NCBI GenBank assembly: GCA_933228895.1
Contig: OW121851.1
Location: forward strand, 110,071,271-110,135,270
Source: Platycnemis pennipes
Taxonomy: Eukaryota > Arthropoda > Insecta > Odonata > Platycnemididae
DNA: 64,000 nucleotides
Direction: 5' to 3'
Part shown: piece after piece, positions 21,191-32,983 of the stretch
Layout: every line of letters starts with the position of its first letter
Position numbering within the stretch: position 1 is the stretch's first letter
Program-made: the position numbers and the translations under genes
Notes under the pieces: generated by a model
What the model saw: only the letters and a program-made list of their open reading frames with translations
Database searches by the model: none
Told to the model about the DNA's origin: nothing

Positions 21191-24100
21191 ATTATTCTAT
21201 CAGCTAAATCTTCATCTTTCACCTACCATGTCGTTTATTTTCATTATTTTGCATGGAGATGGACCCTCATGGTCAAACGGATACCTCCTCTTCATTTGCT
21301 GCATGTTACCCAGGAAGATTTGTTATCCGGAAAATAAGCTAGTTTTCCACCTTCGTGATATTTGCCTATTGCTTGTTCCGAAGAGTCCAAGTTTAGAAGC
21401 ATGGACCTCCGGTCTGTCATCTAACTATTTACCCATTGTTTAGCCATTATGCTTTGAAAGCCCATCTTAGGGCTCTAAAATTAATTCCGTTTGGTCGACA
21501 GTTTCTGTTTTTACGATTTTAATCTCTAGTTAAACGAAAAAGAATCGTGGCTTGTTGACGAAAGTAAAAACACAATATACTTACGGATAGAATGGATTTC
21601 ATTATACAAAGGAAGTAAAAAAAGCATTAATTCATTTTTTAACGGTAGCTGATGGAAAAAAGGAAGGGAGACCCTTCAGGTTGAGAAGGTGGAGACAGCA
21701 ATGAAGTTAATTGTGTTCGGCGTGATGTGGTGAATGGATGTCATACTGAATACGATGGAGATAACTTTTCCCACATTTAATTTGAAGTAAAAGGCCACTC
21801 TTATATTTTTTCCTATGCTACTAATAGTTGGATAAACCTCATAACACGTCAAATAGTATTATTTTGGAACGATCCAGTCTTCTTCATACCGAGACAACAT
21901 GATATCTGGGTAGTCTTGCTATCTCTGAATAGTCCAGTTTCCTCCGATATTGAGTGAACAGCTGAAACCATAGAATTGTATAAAATAGATAATCATAGAG
22001 ATCCGGACTCCCTTCATGATATATTAAAATAGTCTTCCTTCCATTCAATGAGCTCTTTTATTCACTTAAAAATACAATCAGGCACACTGCATATAAACAT
22101 ACCTAATGTGATGCCTGGGCCATAATGATCTCTGCTATACCTGTGCTATATTCGCGGCTTCTGCATTATGTATATCTACATATTACTGTGAAAGCCACTA
22201 TAATGTTGTGTGGCAGCTGCTGAATACACGCCAAACATGCATGGCACAGTATGCTTCCTATAAAGGATTCGTCGCAACATTTTAGTCGAAATATAACAAT
22301 TTAATAAAGATTTAGGGCGGTATATGTAGTCCTGGCATAGGGGTTACCCAGCTCCTAGCAGGCCCCTTACGACGGAAATGAATATCAGTCTCGTTTCAGC
22401 CACCAATGGACCCCTGGCAGTTCCCTACACGTGGCAGATGTATACTCGCCTGATATGCTATTGAAATAACACATTGGATGATAAATTGTCTCGATATTAT
22501 ATACCTGGGCTTAATATTCAAATTGGGGGCGTTTGCTCGGAACCGAAATAGCAATTTTGTACACGAAAATGTTAGGTGGAAACGAAAAACGAATTTTAGT
22601 GAAAAAATTAATCTTTTAGCCACAACCATTCACTAATAAATCCAAAATTAAAATAAGCAAAAGGTGACGCCCACCGAAGAAGCTGCTTTGATATCATTGG
22701 CGTCATTTTTCTCCCATCCTTAGCTGGTTTTAAGGGAAGGGAAGGGAGTGGAGGGGGGTTCTCGGAAGGTCTGCTCGCACAGATTCTGTCGCAATCGTTC
22801 CCATTGGGAGAGCCAGCTGTGTCCCCCCCTTTGCGATAAAGCGAAGTAGCTTCGCGGGTTCAGTTGTGATTGGACGAAGTGGATGACGTACTAGGTCGCA
22901 TGCACGCCCACTTTTTCGAAAGGGTTAAAAACACCAGTTTTTCGCCGCTTATAGCTCGAGAAATAATTGACGGATCGAAAAACGGAAAGATAGAGGTATT
23001 TTTAATTTTACAAACTCTTTCAGATGCGGAAATAAAAAAAAATATGGTAAACAACCCCATGGGTCCATGCACATTACATTATGACAATTAACATTCATGT
23101 AATGCGTTACTTTCATAAAATAATGAGGTATATGCATCTTGTGTCAGGTGTAGGGGACTGTAAGTGGTCCCAGAGTGGCATAAATGCGACTATAACATTC
23201 ATTTTCGTTGCAAGGGACCTGCTTGGGGCCAGTTAAACCCTAGGCATAAATACGGCCCTTAAAGAGCACGCATGTGTATAGGAGCTGTTGATTTGGCTAG
23301 CTAAAAGTCTTTATACCGATGTGCATCCAACTAGGCCTCCTTTTGCGAAAATTGTGTAAGTATTATTGAATTTAATGACGGCTATTTGGACCCTTAATCG
23401 CACGAGGGAAGAAAGACCTTATATCTATCCGTTCGGAAATAAATTTTATGTGTATGTTCGACGACCATTGGTCGTATGGCGTGCTAAGTATAAGTTCGCA
23501 AAATGTGTTTAATGTAAATATATCGTCTTCGAATTCGCTTCAGTGAATAAGTCTGCGGCTCAACCTGCGGTCTGATAATGATTCCCATTTAAGTTCTATT
23601 AATTCACGGGTCACACTACATGATTATCGTACTTTCCCTTTGTAAAACTGACCAACCTCCAGTTAATTATTAAATACCACCCCGTAATGATCCCGTATAT
23701 TGACTGCATATGTTATGCGAATTCTAATCAAGTGTGACATAGTGTATGTTATGACTAGCAAAAGAATTGAGAAACTGTTGATGAAGCATGCCTGGTGTGG
23801 AGTAGTCACCTTCTATTCATCCTTACGTTGGCCTGAACTATACTCTTCAGATGAAGTAGTACATGTAATGTATTGGGTACTCAAAGTTCATGATTTCGAA
23901 TTATCTCACCGTGGTATCGTTTTTTCTTAGCCTCAAGTGCGGTTAAACATTGAGATAAAACTTCAGCTGTTAGATCACCTTGGTATCCAACTCTATAACT
24001 ACGAGGATAAAATGATAAATCTGTCCTAGATCGAGATTGAGCGAGACATGACGAGGCGGTAGGCCTCCGAGCTTTCCGGCAAAGATTCAATTTTCCACTC
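21191..24100. other. Non-coding stretch, no recognisable gene
   Basis: No supported feature. A 73-codon frame at 22870-23091 (+) is unbroken but matches no family I know. A G-rich patch lies at 22735-22760. Confidence 0.45.
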
Positions 24101-24107
24101 TTTCGAC

Positions 24108-24330
24108 AATGGGGGGCGGGGGTTGGAGCCGTGGAGGGGGGAGGGGGGAGGGAGAGGGGTGGAGGTCGGAGATGGATTGTGTCGAGCCTTAGAGGGTGCG
24201 GTGAGTGGGACGTGAAAGGGTTTGGCTGGAAATGGAGAACGAAGGGGACGAGAAGGGCTTAGAGCGTTGGGAAATGGAGGTCTGGAGAGAGAGGATCATC
24301 TTAAGAGTCGGGTGGGAGGGAGGAGGAATT
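24108..24330. other. G-rich tract with quadruplex potential
   Basis: The plus strand has many runs of three or more G (GGGGGGCGGGGGTTGG at 24111-24126, then GGGGGGAGGGGGGAGGGAG). Four runs of at least three G fall within 30 bases, which satisfies the simple G-quadruplex rule. It could be regulatory or a low-complexity repeat. Confidence 0.7.
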
Positions 24331-25384
24331 TTTTCCGGATCCCCCAAGTTGAGCGATCGCTGCACCTTGGATTAGTTCCTTAACGGAAGGTCGGTGACCC
24401 CGCCCAAAAGTTTCCGGGCTTTAACGTCCTCCAAAGGGTTTAGTTGGAGGGAGAATTTCCGATGCATTCTTGATTCCGGTTTTAAGCATTGCCGGTGTAA
24501 ACTTGAGCTCTCCCTGCCGGGGATAAATGCAAATGTTACTATCTTAAGCGACGAAGTAACTTTTCAATGGAATGCGCATTGATTTCGTAAACGACGTTTA
24601 AGAACTTCTTGTGAGGAAAAGATCCCGCTATATTCAGGGCAGAGCTTCGCGTCATTCCAGTTACTTTTTCAGCTTCACGATTATTTCAGGGAAACTTAAC
24701 GGTAGGATAAAGGCATTTAGGTAGGTGAAAAAAGATGACAATGTTGGTCCATATTTTGGACGTATATTTTCAATTGACTTTAAATTGAGTAGTAAAGTAA
24801 GATCCTTTTTATTTATATTCTTTTTTCACGCAGTATATTGAGTTTAAAGTAATTTTAAAAAAGGTCTTTTGCTGCTAAATTTATACTTTGATTTGATAAT
24901 TTGTTTCTTCAAAAACTCTTTTAAACATTCTATTAGGGTTGCAATGAAAAGATTTTATGAACAAATTAAATTATTTATGGAAGTAATGACATATATACGA
25001 AAGGAATCTAATTTTCATAATTCCTTCTAAAGCATCCTTATAGGAAAGTAAACTTTTTGATGACTCTTTTTAGCGAATATGTGCATTTTTTCCAGATATT
25101 TAATCGCAAAAGGAATGCATATATTGATTACCATTACGTTGAATTTCAGTTTTATAGGATATTAAAAATAAGTGAGCTAAGAATGATCTAATGTTATCGT
25201 TAACTGGACTGCGAAATTGACAATTTGATCCCTCTCTCTCTCTCCTAGGCTTTTCTCAAGCAACAAAATTGGTATACTCATAACGCTGGGGTACAACCAT
25301 TTTTAATAGTATTAGCAAAACCGGTTTATGTGTTATTTGAGAATAGAATAAAAATAATTTATTGTCTTTGGACGTCTTCGTCCA
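24331..25384. other. Non-coding stretch
   Basis: AT-rich, with only a short (TC)n run at about 25232-25248. Confidence 0.45.
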
Positions 25385-25925
25385 CTAAGAACATACAACT
25401 AGTACATAAATGTTTGACTCGAAACACATCCATTTTAAAAGCGGTTTCATAATTATCAACAGAAACAAAATAGCTCCTTCTATAAAGTTTTGCTTACATT
25501 TTAAATTTAAACCCTTCTTGGTTGAATAGATACCGAAAAATCTCTTTTTTAAAACAAATACTGAACTGGATTCCTTAGTGTAGGCGGGAATACTTTTCCA
25601 CAACCTGGCCCCAGCAATACAGAAAGATTTTTGGTACGCAGTAGTCCTATATAGTTGAGCAATCAAATAATCGGGAGTCGTTCGGGTGGTAACATTAGAA
25701 ATGTTTTCTCTGAGAGGAAACATTGCTTAATAACCAGGTTGCTGATTTAGAAAAAGACAATGCATAAACGAACCAAGCAAGTATTTCCTTCTGGTTTTGG
25801 CCTTCAGCCATGTTAGCGTGGTAAAAGAAGGGGAAATATGATCATCTTTATTTAGGTTAAAGATAAACCTTGCACACAGATTTAATAGATCCTCTAGTTT
25901 AACATTGAGCTCTTCAGTAATATTT
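25385..25925 (-). pseudogene. CR1/Jockey-like LINE, ORF2 C-terminus
   Basis: The minus strand encodes KLEDLLNLCARFIFNL, HISPSFTTLTWLKAKTRRKY, a stop codon near 25727, then NISNVTTRTTPDYL and KSFCIAGARLWKSIP, ending at 25385. This is the usual region after the thumb of CR1/Jockey-type ORF2 proteins. The catalytic domain is absent. The left side (25330-25384) may be its 3' UTR. Confidence 0.75.
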
Positions 25926-26089
25926 TATTTATATTTTAGTTATATTTTATATTTTCGCAAAGTACTTAACCTACTTGCGAACCAAATTTTTTTATTCACT
26001 ATTGGTCTAAAGAGCATCCAGTTTCCACAAAATACGCAGTAGATTTGCAAATACACACCCCATCATTCTGAACTAAACGTGGACGTGAG

Positions 26090-26720
26090 AGATGCGTTCG
26101 TACCGAGTTGTTCACACCAGCGCTTCATTTTAACCACACCCGCAAACTTTATTTCATTTTTTTTAAATTTGCGTTTTAAACCCATGCGGAAAAAATGGCG
26201 TCGGCATCGTCATTCAGGAGAATAACTGCGCATCGCATCGCGTCTCTGTCCGGACCGGCATTCCAATTCCGCGAGCACAAAACGCTACGGACGATCGTTA
26301 CCTCGCTACTTGATGGAGCTATGAATTCCACCCATCTCCCTCTCTTTCTCCTTCCATCTCTCCGTTCTTTCTACTCCTTCTCTGTCTTTCCTGCGCCGGC
26401 GTGGGCGCCACCGCTGACCCGGTGAGCAGCGGCGTTTTCGCGAACTACTTGCCACTTGCCATCTCGCTTGTAGCGAGCGGCATCGATGAAATTTTGAACG
26501 GCAAAAGGGAACGGAGCTCTGTGGCGGTGTGGTAGCGGTAATGTCTCTTTATGACGCAGTCGTAAAAGTCGATAGGACGGTTAGCGATTCCGGAGTAGTC
26601 CTTATTACAAACTGCCGACATAGACAATCAATGGGGGGATTTATGCGACGCTGCCCTTAATGAATGCCGGGAAACAGCTCACCGTCGTCGCCTCGCTCGC
26701 GAAGGCTGCCTTATAAATAT
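26090..26720. promoter_or_regulatory. CpG-rich segment, possible promoter or first exon
   Basis: CpG dinucleotides are frequent here compared with the AT-rich flanks (for example GCGCATCGCATCGCGTC at 26228-26244, and 26400-26530). An ATG in a good context (AAAAAATGGCG, 26195) opens a 76-codon frame. A donor-like CCGGTGAGC falls at 26419-26427. An exon of 26195-26420 is therefore possible, but the peptide matches nothing I know. Confidence 0.3.
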
Positions 26721-28257
26721 CTTTATGGTTATGGGTTGCAGAGGGCTATCATCGTGCCTACCGTGGGAGGAAATCCATGGATTGAATGCATGAACATCTC
26801 CTGGGAATTCTTTCTTTCTCGGAAACTACTCCATGAGGAAATTGCTGCCGTCCGGTTGTGGGGACAGATACTGTTGGGTAGAAATTTTTTGAATACTCCC
26901 GAAAAATTGCGTGATAATGATTGAATCGTTGATCCCAAACGAAACTTGCTTATTAGAATAGCAACTAGGTATCTGTGTGGGATTAACTGTAAGCGTTTCT
27001 AGTTTTGACAGATCGTTTTCAGCCTAAGCAGTTGGTTAAAGATATCTTTCAAGTCTTTAGACGCGGCCATTGTTCACATTTGCTTATTTGACCAAGTATC
27101 TTCAACCTAAGCAGCATAATTTTTTTCGCCCAGATTTGTTTTGGGAAACTACAGGTGGCAAAGTAACTGCTCAGTATCCTGATCTTTTACTGATATGTGA
27201 TGATGGTTGGGGAAGATACTTGAGTTCATTACTAATCGAACGACAACTACATCGAACTAGGAAACGTGTTATAAGGTTTTTGGCGTTATTTTGCGAGCCT
27301 CCGTGTTTTTAAGCAGTCTTTCATGAGCAGTAAGTGGTATAAATTGTGTATTCTACAGGATTCGGGTAATTTGAAGTCACTTGTAGGCGCAATAAGGCGA
27401 GGAAATTTATTTGTCTTTCCCTTCAAGCAAGAATCAAACTCTCGGTTCCAAGTGTCTTGTGGCTTTATGTTGTGAAATTATTAATTGGTTTAATCATTGA
27501 TGGAGAGAAAGGGAGAGTTAAAATATTGACAATATTTTGCATTATATCGGAGGCTCATTTATCACTCCCGTTTCACAGGAATTAAATGATTTATATGGAA
27601 TTAAGGTTGGTATGAGAGAGGAACGCAGAGGAGGTCTTTGGCGATTTAGAGCGACTTTTCACGCAGCGATTGTTTCATTGTCTTTCTGCGAGAGCCCAAA
27701 TCGACCGCGTGTGAACGCAGCGATAATGATAGAGGAGTTAAATGTGACTCGCTCGGAGAGTTTAGCGGTCACGTTAGTTTGGAGAGGCGTGATTGCCGAA
27801 CACTCTTTGCCGAGCGTCTCCTCATCGCAATCTATAATCAATGTAGACCTGGCTTTTTAGAGGTACCTCATGATGATTATACACGACACAGAGTAAGACA
27901 ACTCAAGGGTTTGTGCCAAGGGGTAAACCATCATCAGGCAGACAGTTTTTACTGAAACGTTAGCCAGACGTACCCACATTATCATAGAGACATGCGAGCA
28001 TAGTAGTCCGCGTATACATTACCTACAGCTAACTGAGAATAAAAGAACATTTTGGGTTTACCTGTAGATTTCGACTCATTCCGATATTAACATCCCTATC
28101 ATGCTATAAACAATTTATTCGCAAGCAATATTAATGAATATTTCCACAGACTTGCAATAATGGTATCTTCCGGGAATGGATAATATAATCAGAAGTTTTT
28201 TTTTGTTTCCGGTGAGTTTATTAAAGCTATTGTTTTTTTTAGAATTCCTTACATGAT
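26721..28257. other. Non-coding stretch, no recognisable gene
   Basis: Frames of up to 107 codons exist (27537-27860) without recognisable motifs. A loose inverted repeat of about 30 bp lies at 27746-27822. Confidence 0.4.
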
Positions 28258-28341
28258 ACTCCCATAAATATTACAAGTATATTTACTTTCCTTTGTACTA
28301 CTCCCATAAATATTACCAGTATAATTACTTTCCTTTGTACT
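28258..28341. repeat. Tandem duplication, 42 bp x 2
   Basis: Units start at 28258 and 28300 with ACTCCCATAAATATTAC, followed by TTTACTTTCC or ATTACTTTCC and then TTTGT. Only two mismatches are seen. Confidence 0.9.
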
Positions 28342-29190
28342 TTGCTGAAGACGGATAAAAAAGCAATTAATTGGTGAAAGCAATGCACATTTCTGTCACA
28401 AATGACGTACTTACAGGGAAATTATTCTGGGCCAACAAATTGTACAATGATACCAATGATTCAATACTTCTTTTTACTTCTCTTTCTCTCTCCATGATCT
28501 GTCTGTGGCTTATTCACTCATCTCCTCCCGTTTTTTAGCCCTGATTCGCTCACAATTCTTAGCTAGTGACAATCGTTTAAGGCACTCACTCCACAATGTC
28601 GCCTTATCTCTTTTGGGGCTTCTCACAAGAGTGAAAAGATTACCCTATGCTGTTTCTCTTTTCCCTCTCGACTACGAATAGCTCCCTCGCCACTTCTCTC
28701 CCACTTTTTCTCTCACGAGAAAAAAATCCTTTTCGAGCACTTTGTCGTCCTGCTAAACACTCATCGCTGTTTATAAATCGTGTCAGAGGGTACGCTGCTT
28801 CAGTTCGTAATCGGGATCACCATTGATTTTCGTTAAATACATTCGTTTCAATAATCATAAACCTTTCGGATCTCTTTTTTCACCCACACTCGAGTGTCAG
28901 TTTTTTGTTCCTTAAGACACCTGTCATCATGCTCATCAAGTGACTTGTGTCAAATTCTTTTCCGACCTATGAGTCATTCCGCCTAGCCTGGAACTGGTAT
29001 TAGAAGAATATGACAGGCACCCTCTAAACCTTCTTCATGCTATCCGCTACGTACAACGCGCACGCACATTGTCTCTCTTTTGTGCCATTTTTTTATATCC
29101 TGACTGTTCTGTCGGTCCATATACCGCTGGGATCCCAATAGGAATTTTGCCTGTCATCAGGTTTCCCAGGGTCTGAACCAACAGAGCTTG
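28342..29190. other. Non-coding stretch
   Basis: No supported feature. Confidence 0.45.
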
Positions 29191-29194
29191 ACAA

Positions 29195-29300
29195 ACATCC
29201 ATGCCCTGGGTGGAGAAAAACCCACCCAGGCGGGACTCGAACCCGCGACCCTAGGATTAGCAGGCGAGAACTTTACCTCGCGGGACCCTGGGACCTTTTT
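29195..29300 (-). mobile_element. tRNA-derived SINE (family 3)
   Basis: Reverse-complemented, it contains GGGTCGCGGGTTCGAGTCCC, a B-box with a T-arm-like stem (GCGGG paired with CCCGC), followed by GGGTGGGTTTTTCTCCACCC. The head resembles the copy at 40118-40305. No good cloverleaf with anticodon stem can be drawn, so it is a SINE rather than a tRNA gene. Confidence 0.7.
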
Positions 29301-29475
29301 ACGGGAATACGGAGAAACGAGCTATCGAGCCAAACTCTTTTTTTTTCTTCGGATGATTCAATTCACTCCTGCTATCCTGCTTTTCAAGACTCAGCGGATT
29401 CATAAAATCAGCCGATTCTTGAATAATATATTTATTTAAGTTCCGCTCAACATTTCAACTTGATAGTAAATTTTT

Positions 29476-29765
29476 AAGTCTTAAGAAGAGTGGGAGACAA
29501 GAGATGTGTACTGAAAACCTTAAAAAAGAAGACTGGACAACTTAATCGACCACATCATAAGACACGATGGCCGGATGAAGACAATCGTAGAGGGAAAAGT
29601 GAACAGGAATAATGGAAAAGGCAGGTATCGTATGAGGTATATGGAGCAAGTTGTGAAGGATGTAAAAGAGAGGAGTTAAGTCAATATGAAGAGGTTGGCC
29701 GATAGAAGAATGGAGTGGGAGGGTGCGTCAAACCAATCCTAGGATTATTGACCGATGATGATGAG
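29476..29765 (+). mobile_element. RTE-like LINE, 3'-terminal fragment
   Basis: About 88% identical to 18245-18535, from AAGAAGAGTGGGAGA through the region coding for EGKVNRNNGKGR to the TAG near 29740 and a GATGATGA tail. It has several extra frame disruptions. Confidence 0.85.
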
Positions 29766-30186
29766 TACATTTTTCAGTGATATACGTAGAGGAAGTTCCA
29801 ACCCAAGCTGTTACCTGTGGCCAAAGTATATGTGAGCATTGCCAAATAGTTTTCTTCGTCTCGCATCATTAAAGAGTTTTATATTACGGTTGCTACGATA
29901 ATTTTATTAATAATAACATTAATTACCTTGGTATAATATTTCTGCTAGGTAATCGTCATTCTCAACACTTAGTCCGCTGGTTGAAGCCATGTTATGATTA
30001 TCCTTTTAACGGATGTAAATTTAAATTATTGTCAATTAAGAGATTAGCGTTGACAGACACTGGAAAGTAGTACGGGAAAAAATCGATGGCTTATATATTT
30101 GTACGAGATATACCGGGTAAAGTTACGTTTGAGGTGTTTGTCTCGTTTCATACATGCAGTTAAGATAGGCATATCGTGTAGCATGT
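29766..30186. other. Non-coding stretch
   Basis: No supported feature. Confidence 0.4.
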
Positions 30187-30390
30187 ACTGAAATCAGGGA
30201 TCGGGTTGGTGTAGTGGCTAGAGTACTGTCCTCCCATCCCGACTGCCCGGGTTCGATTTCCGGAAGTCGTTGATTTTTCAGTGGAAAACTGGTCCCAACA
30301 TTATTTGAGGGCGTGTACTCCGTCCGTCGGATGGGACGTTAAGCCCCATTGCTCGGATGCCCTGTCCGTCGGATGGGACGTTAGGTCCCA

Positions 30391-30410
30391 TGCGCGCGCG
30401 GGCGCGCGCC
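30391..30410. repeat. Alternating GC tract (Z-DNA-prone hairpin)
   Basis: GCGCGCGCGGGCGCGCGC is an alternating purine-pyrimidine run that can also fold on itself. It lies inside the SINE body next to the 63-bp palindromic insert. Confidence 0.8.
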
Positions 30411-30411
30411 C

Positions 30412-30474
30412 ACACTGAAGCCTATACATGGGACATATATGGGAAATATATGTAACATATATGGGCTTCAGTGT
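30412..30474. mobile_element. 63-bp palindromic insert in SINE
   Basis: The ends ACACTGAAGCCTATA and TATGGGCTTCAGTGT are inverted repeats (14 of 15 match). The centre holds ATATATGGGAAATATATG-like repeats. It has the shape of a very small MITE. Confidence 0.6.
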
Positions 30475-30740
30475 CAAGGCTAGGGCTAGGGACTGTATTC
30501 CCTAGTGAAGGGCATTTCCAGTCGTGTACTCCGTCCGTCGGAAGGGACGTTAAGCCGAGGTCCCCTTGGCGCCTTTCGTTAAGAGTAGGATAATGCCGAC
30601 GCCGGGTCTCTCTCCACCCTTCCTCCGTTTCCTGAAAAATCTTAACATTGCCCAATTACCCATATATCCTAAATGGCGCAAATGACTTCAGCTGTCGGTC
30701 GCCTCCCCTGAATAACCAACCAACCAAATGAACTGAAATC

Positions 30741-31713
30741 TCCGTGACATTTCGGGCTATTATCATATTGCAGCCATTATTATAAAATAATTGTGAAAGT
30801 AATATGAACCCATGTGCTGAAAAAAAATTTGCTTCGCGTATGTATAGGGGTGGTTTTGACGATGACAATCAAACTTTATTTACATTCAGTGCATTTCAAA
30901 ATATACTCTAAAGAGGGAGAATAAAAATGGACTGAGGACTATTTATGTGTCAATGTTGAGAATATAAGGTGTGTTGAAAGAAATAAGAACGAAGGAATGA
31001 GTAAGATGGTAGGGGAAGAAAGGATGTTGATTGAGGGAAATGGGAAAAAACAGAAGGTCTTGATGGGAAAGGTAATGGAGGGTGATGTGTTTGGAAGGGT
31101 GTGATAGAGTTAAGAATGGGTAAATAGGATAATTTAGATAGATTAATAGGGGGTAGGAAGTATGCGGGAGTGAAAAGGGACATTGTGTGAAATGCATTGG
31201 TTTTGGGCATATTTTGATGATCATTTGCGCCTAACATAGCTGGTAGAACAATAATAATAATGATTACACGACTGCCAAGGTTATTCCATGTGATTTGAAT
31301 AAACTGTTTTCTCCTTAATGGCCTTATGCCCAGGAATATTTGGAGGAAAAGGAAACATTTTGCGTTGGGTAAGCAATCATGTGCACAAATGCGAATTTTA
31401 ATAGGGCATTCAACTGTCAAAGATGAATACAGCCGCGTATTTAATAAAAATGCTTTAGCGTTTAGAGAGGTATACCATAGGCTATGAGAAGTTTAAGGCT
31501 TAGGAAAATGGAGAAGAAAACACTTAATGAAGAGGAAAAGTATTCAGACAATGTCAAACATGGATAAAATTCTGACAGTAGGGAGCATAAGAGATTGAAC
31601 TCTTACAGAAGACGTATTGATAGGTGACGGAATAACGCTGTGGGTGTAAAGAGAATAACTATCTGTGAGCAATGTAAGGGACAGAAAACGAGAGTGGTAA
31701 GAAGGGCATATTA
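30741..31713. other. Non-coding, purine-rich plus strand
   Basis: Minus-strand frames of 76 to 156 codons (30943-31774) are low-complexity P/S/F/L-rich and overlap each other. They are not recognisable as LINE or host proteins. Confidence 0.45.
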
Positions 31714-32983
31714 CACTGTAAAAAGTAGATCTGATTTTAAGGTACAAAAGTGATCTGAATTTCAGATGCAACAATTTTAAGACAGGGTATGTTGAATTTC
31801 AGCAGTAATATCTTGTTTAAAAATAAGGCAGGTGAACGACTGAAAATCAGACCAAGTGGACTTATTTTCAGATAGGCCTATGCTGAATTTAAGACAGCCC
31901 TGGTCTAGTAATAATGCGGGTTGCTATTGAAATTCAAGCCTATTCTGAGGGGATGTCTTATTTTAAGGCAGGTGCAGGACTGAAAATCACACCGGGTGGG
32001 ACTTATTTTAAGATAGTCTCATGCTGAATTTAAGACCAGGGCTGTCTTAAATTCAGCATGGGCCTATCTGAAAATAAGTACCACGTAACAATACGGGTTG
32101 CTATTGAAATCAAAGCCTACTTTTATGCGATGTCTAATTATAAATACTAGATATTTAAACACTTCACACGAACACAAACCAAAACCCTAACGTTTCATAT
32201 TTTTATTCGATGATACTGTTTCACTGACTAAATTCTTCAATAGAGCAAACGTAAGTCATAGAATTTCCATTGAAAAAGATTCCACGACTGAAATGGGAAC
32301 ACATGGACAATAACTTCAAAGATAATATGAAAATGTGTACTTTTATTGGAAACAAAGTAATCCATACAAAATCTTCGATACCACAGTTGTGTGCTAGTAT
32401 CTTCAAACCGAAGCAGGAACTGTCACTTGATGAGGGCGACTATTTTTTTAGTTCTTACAACCCTGCCGCGTAGACAAAATAAGGAAGTTTACTCTCAGGA
32501 TACGTCACTCAGACACAACTGGCTCCCTTCTGCAAATAAACTAAGTATCATTGCCACATTCTCACACCATTAACTCATCGCACGAAACTTATTTCACCTA
32601 CTTTCAATGAAATTTGTCTGGACTTAGAATTTTACTTCTGTACGCTACGTAATTCTTGTTGACATCCTGCTCCCTGAGGTTGAATGAAAAGCACTGCGTT
32701 TTGTTTATCCTGCTCCCTGGTTACGCTCCGCCCATCAGTATCTGCTGTTGGCTGGTTAGCTCCAATTGTGGAGCCATCCAAGGCGTGCTTATTTTCAGCC
32801 CGGGTGATCTGAATTTCAGATAACAACCATCTTATTTTCAACATGCAGTGGTTATGGTCTTAAAATAAGACGGATGTGTGTCTGATTTTCACGCATCATG
32901 AGTCTTAAATTCAGACCACTACCTTAAAATCAGACAGCGCTTAAATTCACATCGCACTGAAAATCAGATCAACTTTTTACAGT
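31714..32983. mobile_element. 1.27-kb TIR element, copy 1, with phased 11-mer arrays
   Basis: The ends are CACTGTAAAAAGTAGATCTG and, on the other strand, ACTGTAAAAAGTTGATCTG. At least 16 exact matches to the self-complementary word CTKAWWWTMAG lie in the two ends (31731-32078 and 32788-32967), and about 7 more differ by one base. Spacing is mostly 21-24 bases. A 47-bp near-perfect inverted repeat (31861-31907 with 32032-32078) folds the left end. No transposase is present. TTA occurs on both sides if the last terminal base is lost, but the target duplication is unresolved. The superfamily is unknown; CACTG ends resemble CMC/Chapaev-type elements only loosely. Confidence 0.85.

Larger units (their letters stand above)
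30196..30731 (+). mobile_element. tRNA-derived SINE (family 1), long copy with insertion
   Basis: The head GGGATCGGGTTGGTGTAGTG holds an A-box, and GGGTTCGATTTCC a degenerate B-box. The body shares TTTTTCAGTGGAAAAC, GTCCGTCGGATGGGACGTTA, CCCCTTGGCGCC and GCTGTCGGTCGCCTCCCC with 63160-63498. ACTGAAATC flanks both sides (30187-30195 and 30732-30740), a likely 9-bp target duplication. The GTCCGTCGG block is present three times, and a palindrome is inserted at 30412. The 3' end has an AACC repeat. Confidence 0.85.

Noticed and set aside
29195..29300. Possible tRNA gene (good T-arm and B-box)
   Set aside because: The anticodon and D arms do not fold, and the flanking body matches other SINE copies.
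30943..31420. 156-codon minus-strand frame that looked like a LINE 3' region
   Set aside because: I could not find RT or LINE C-terminal motifs; composition alone explains the lack of stops.
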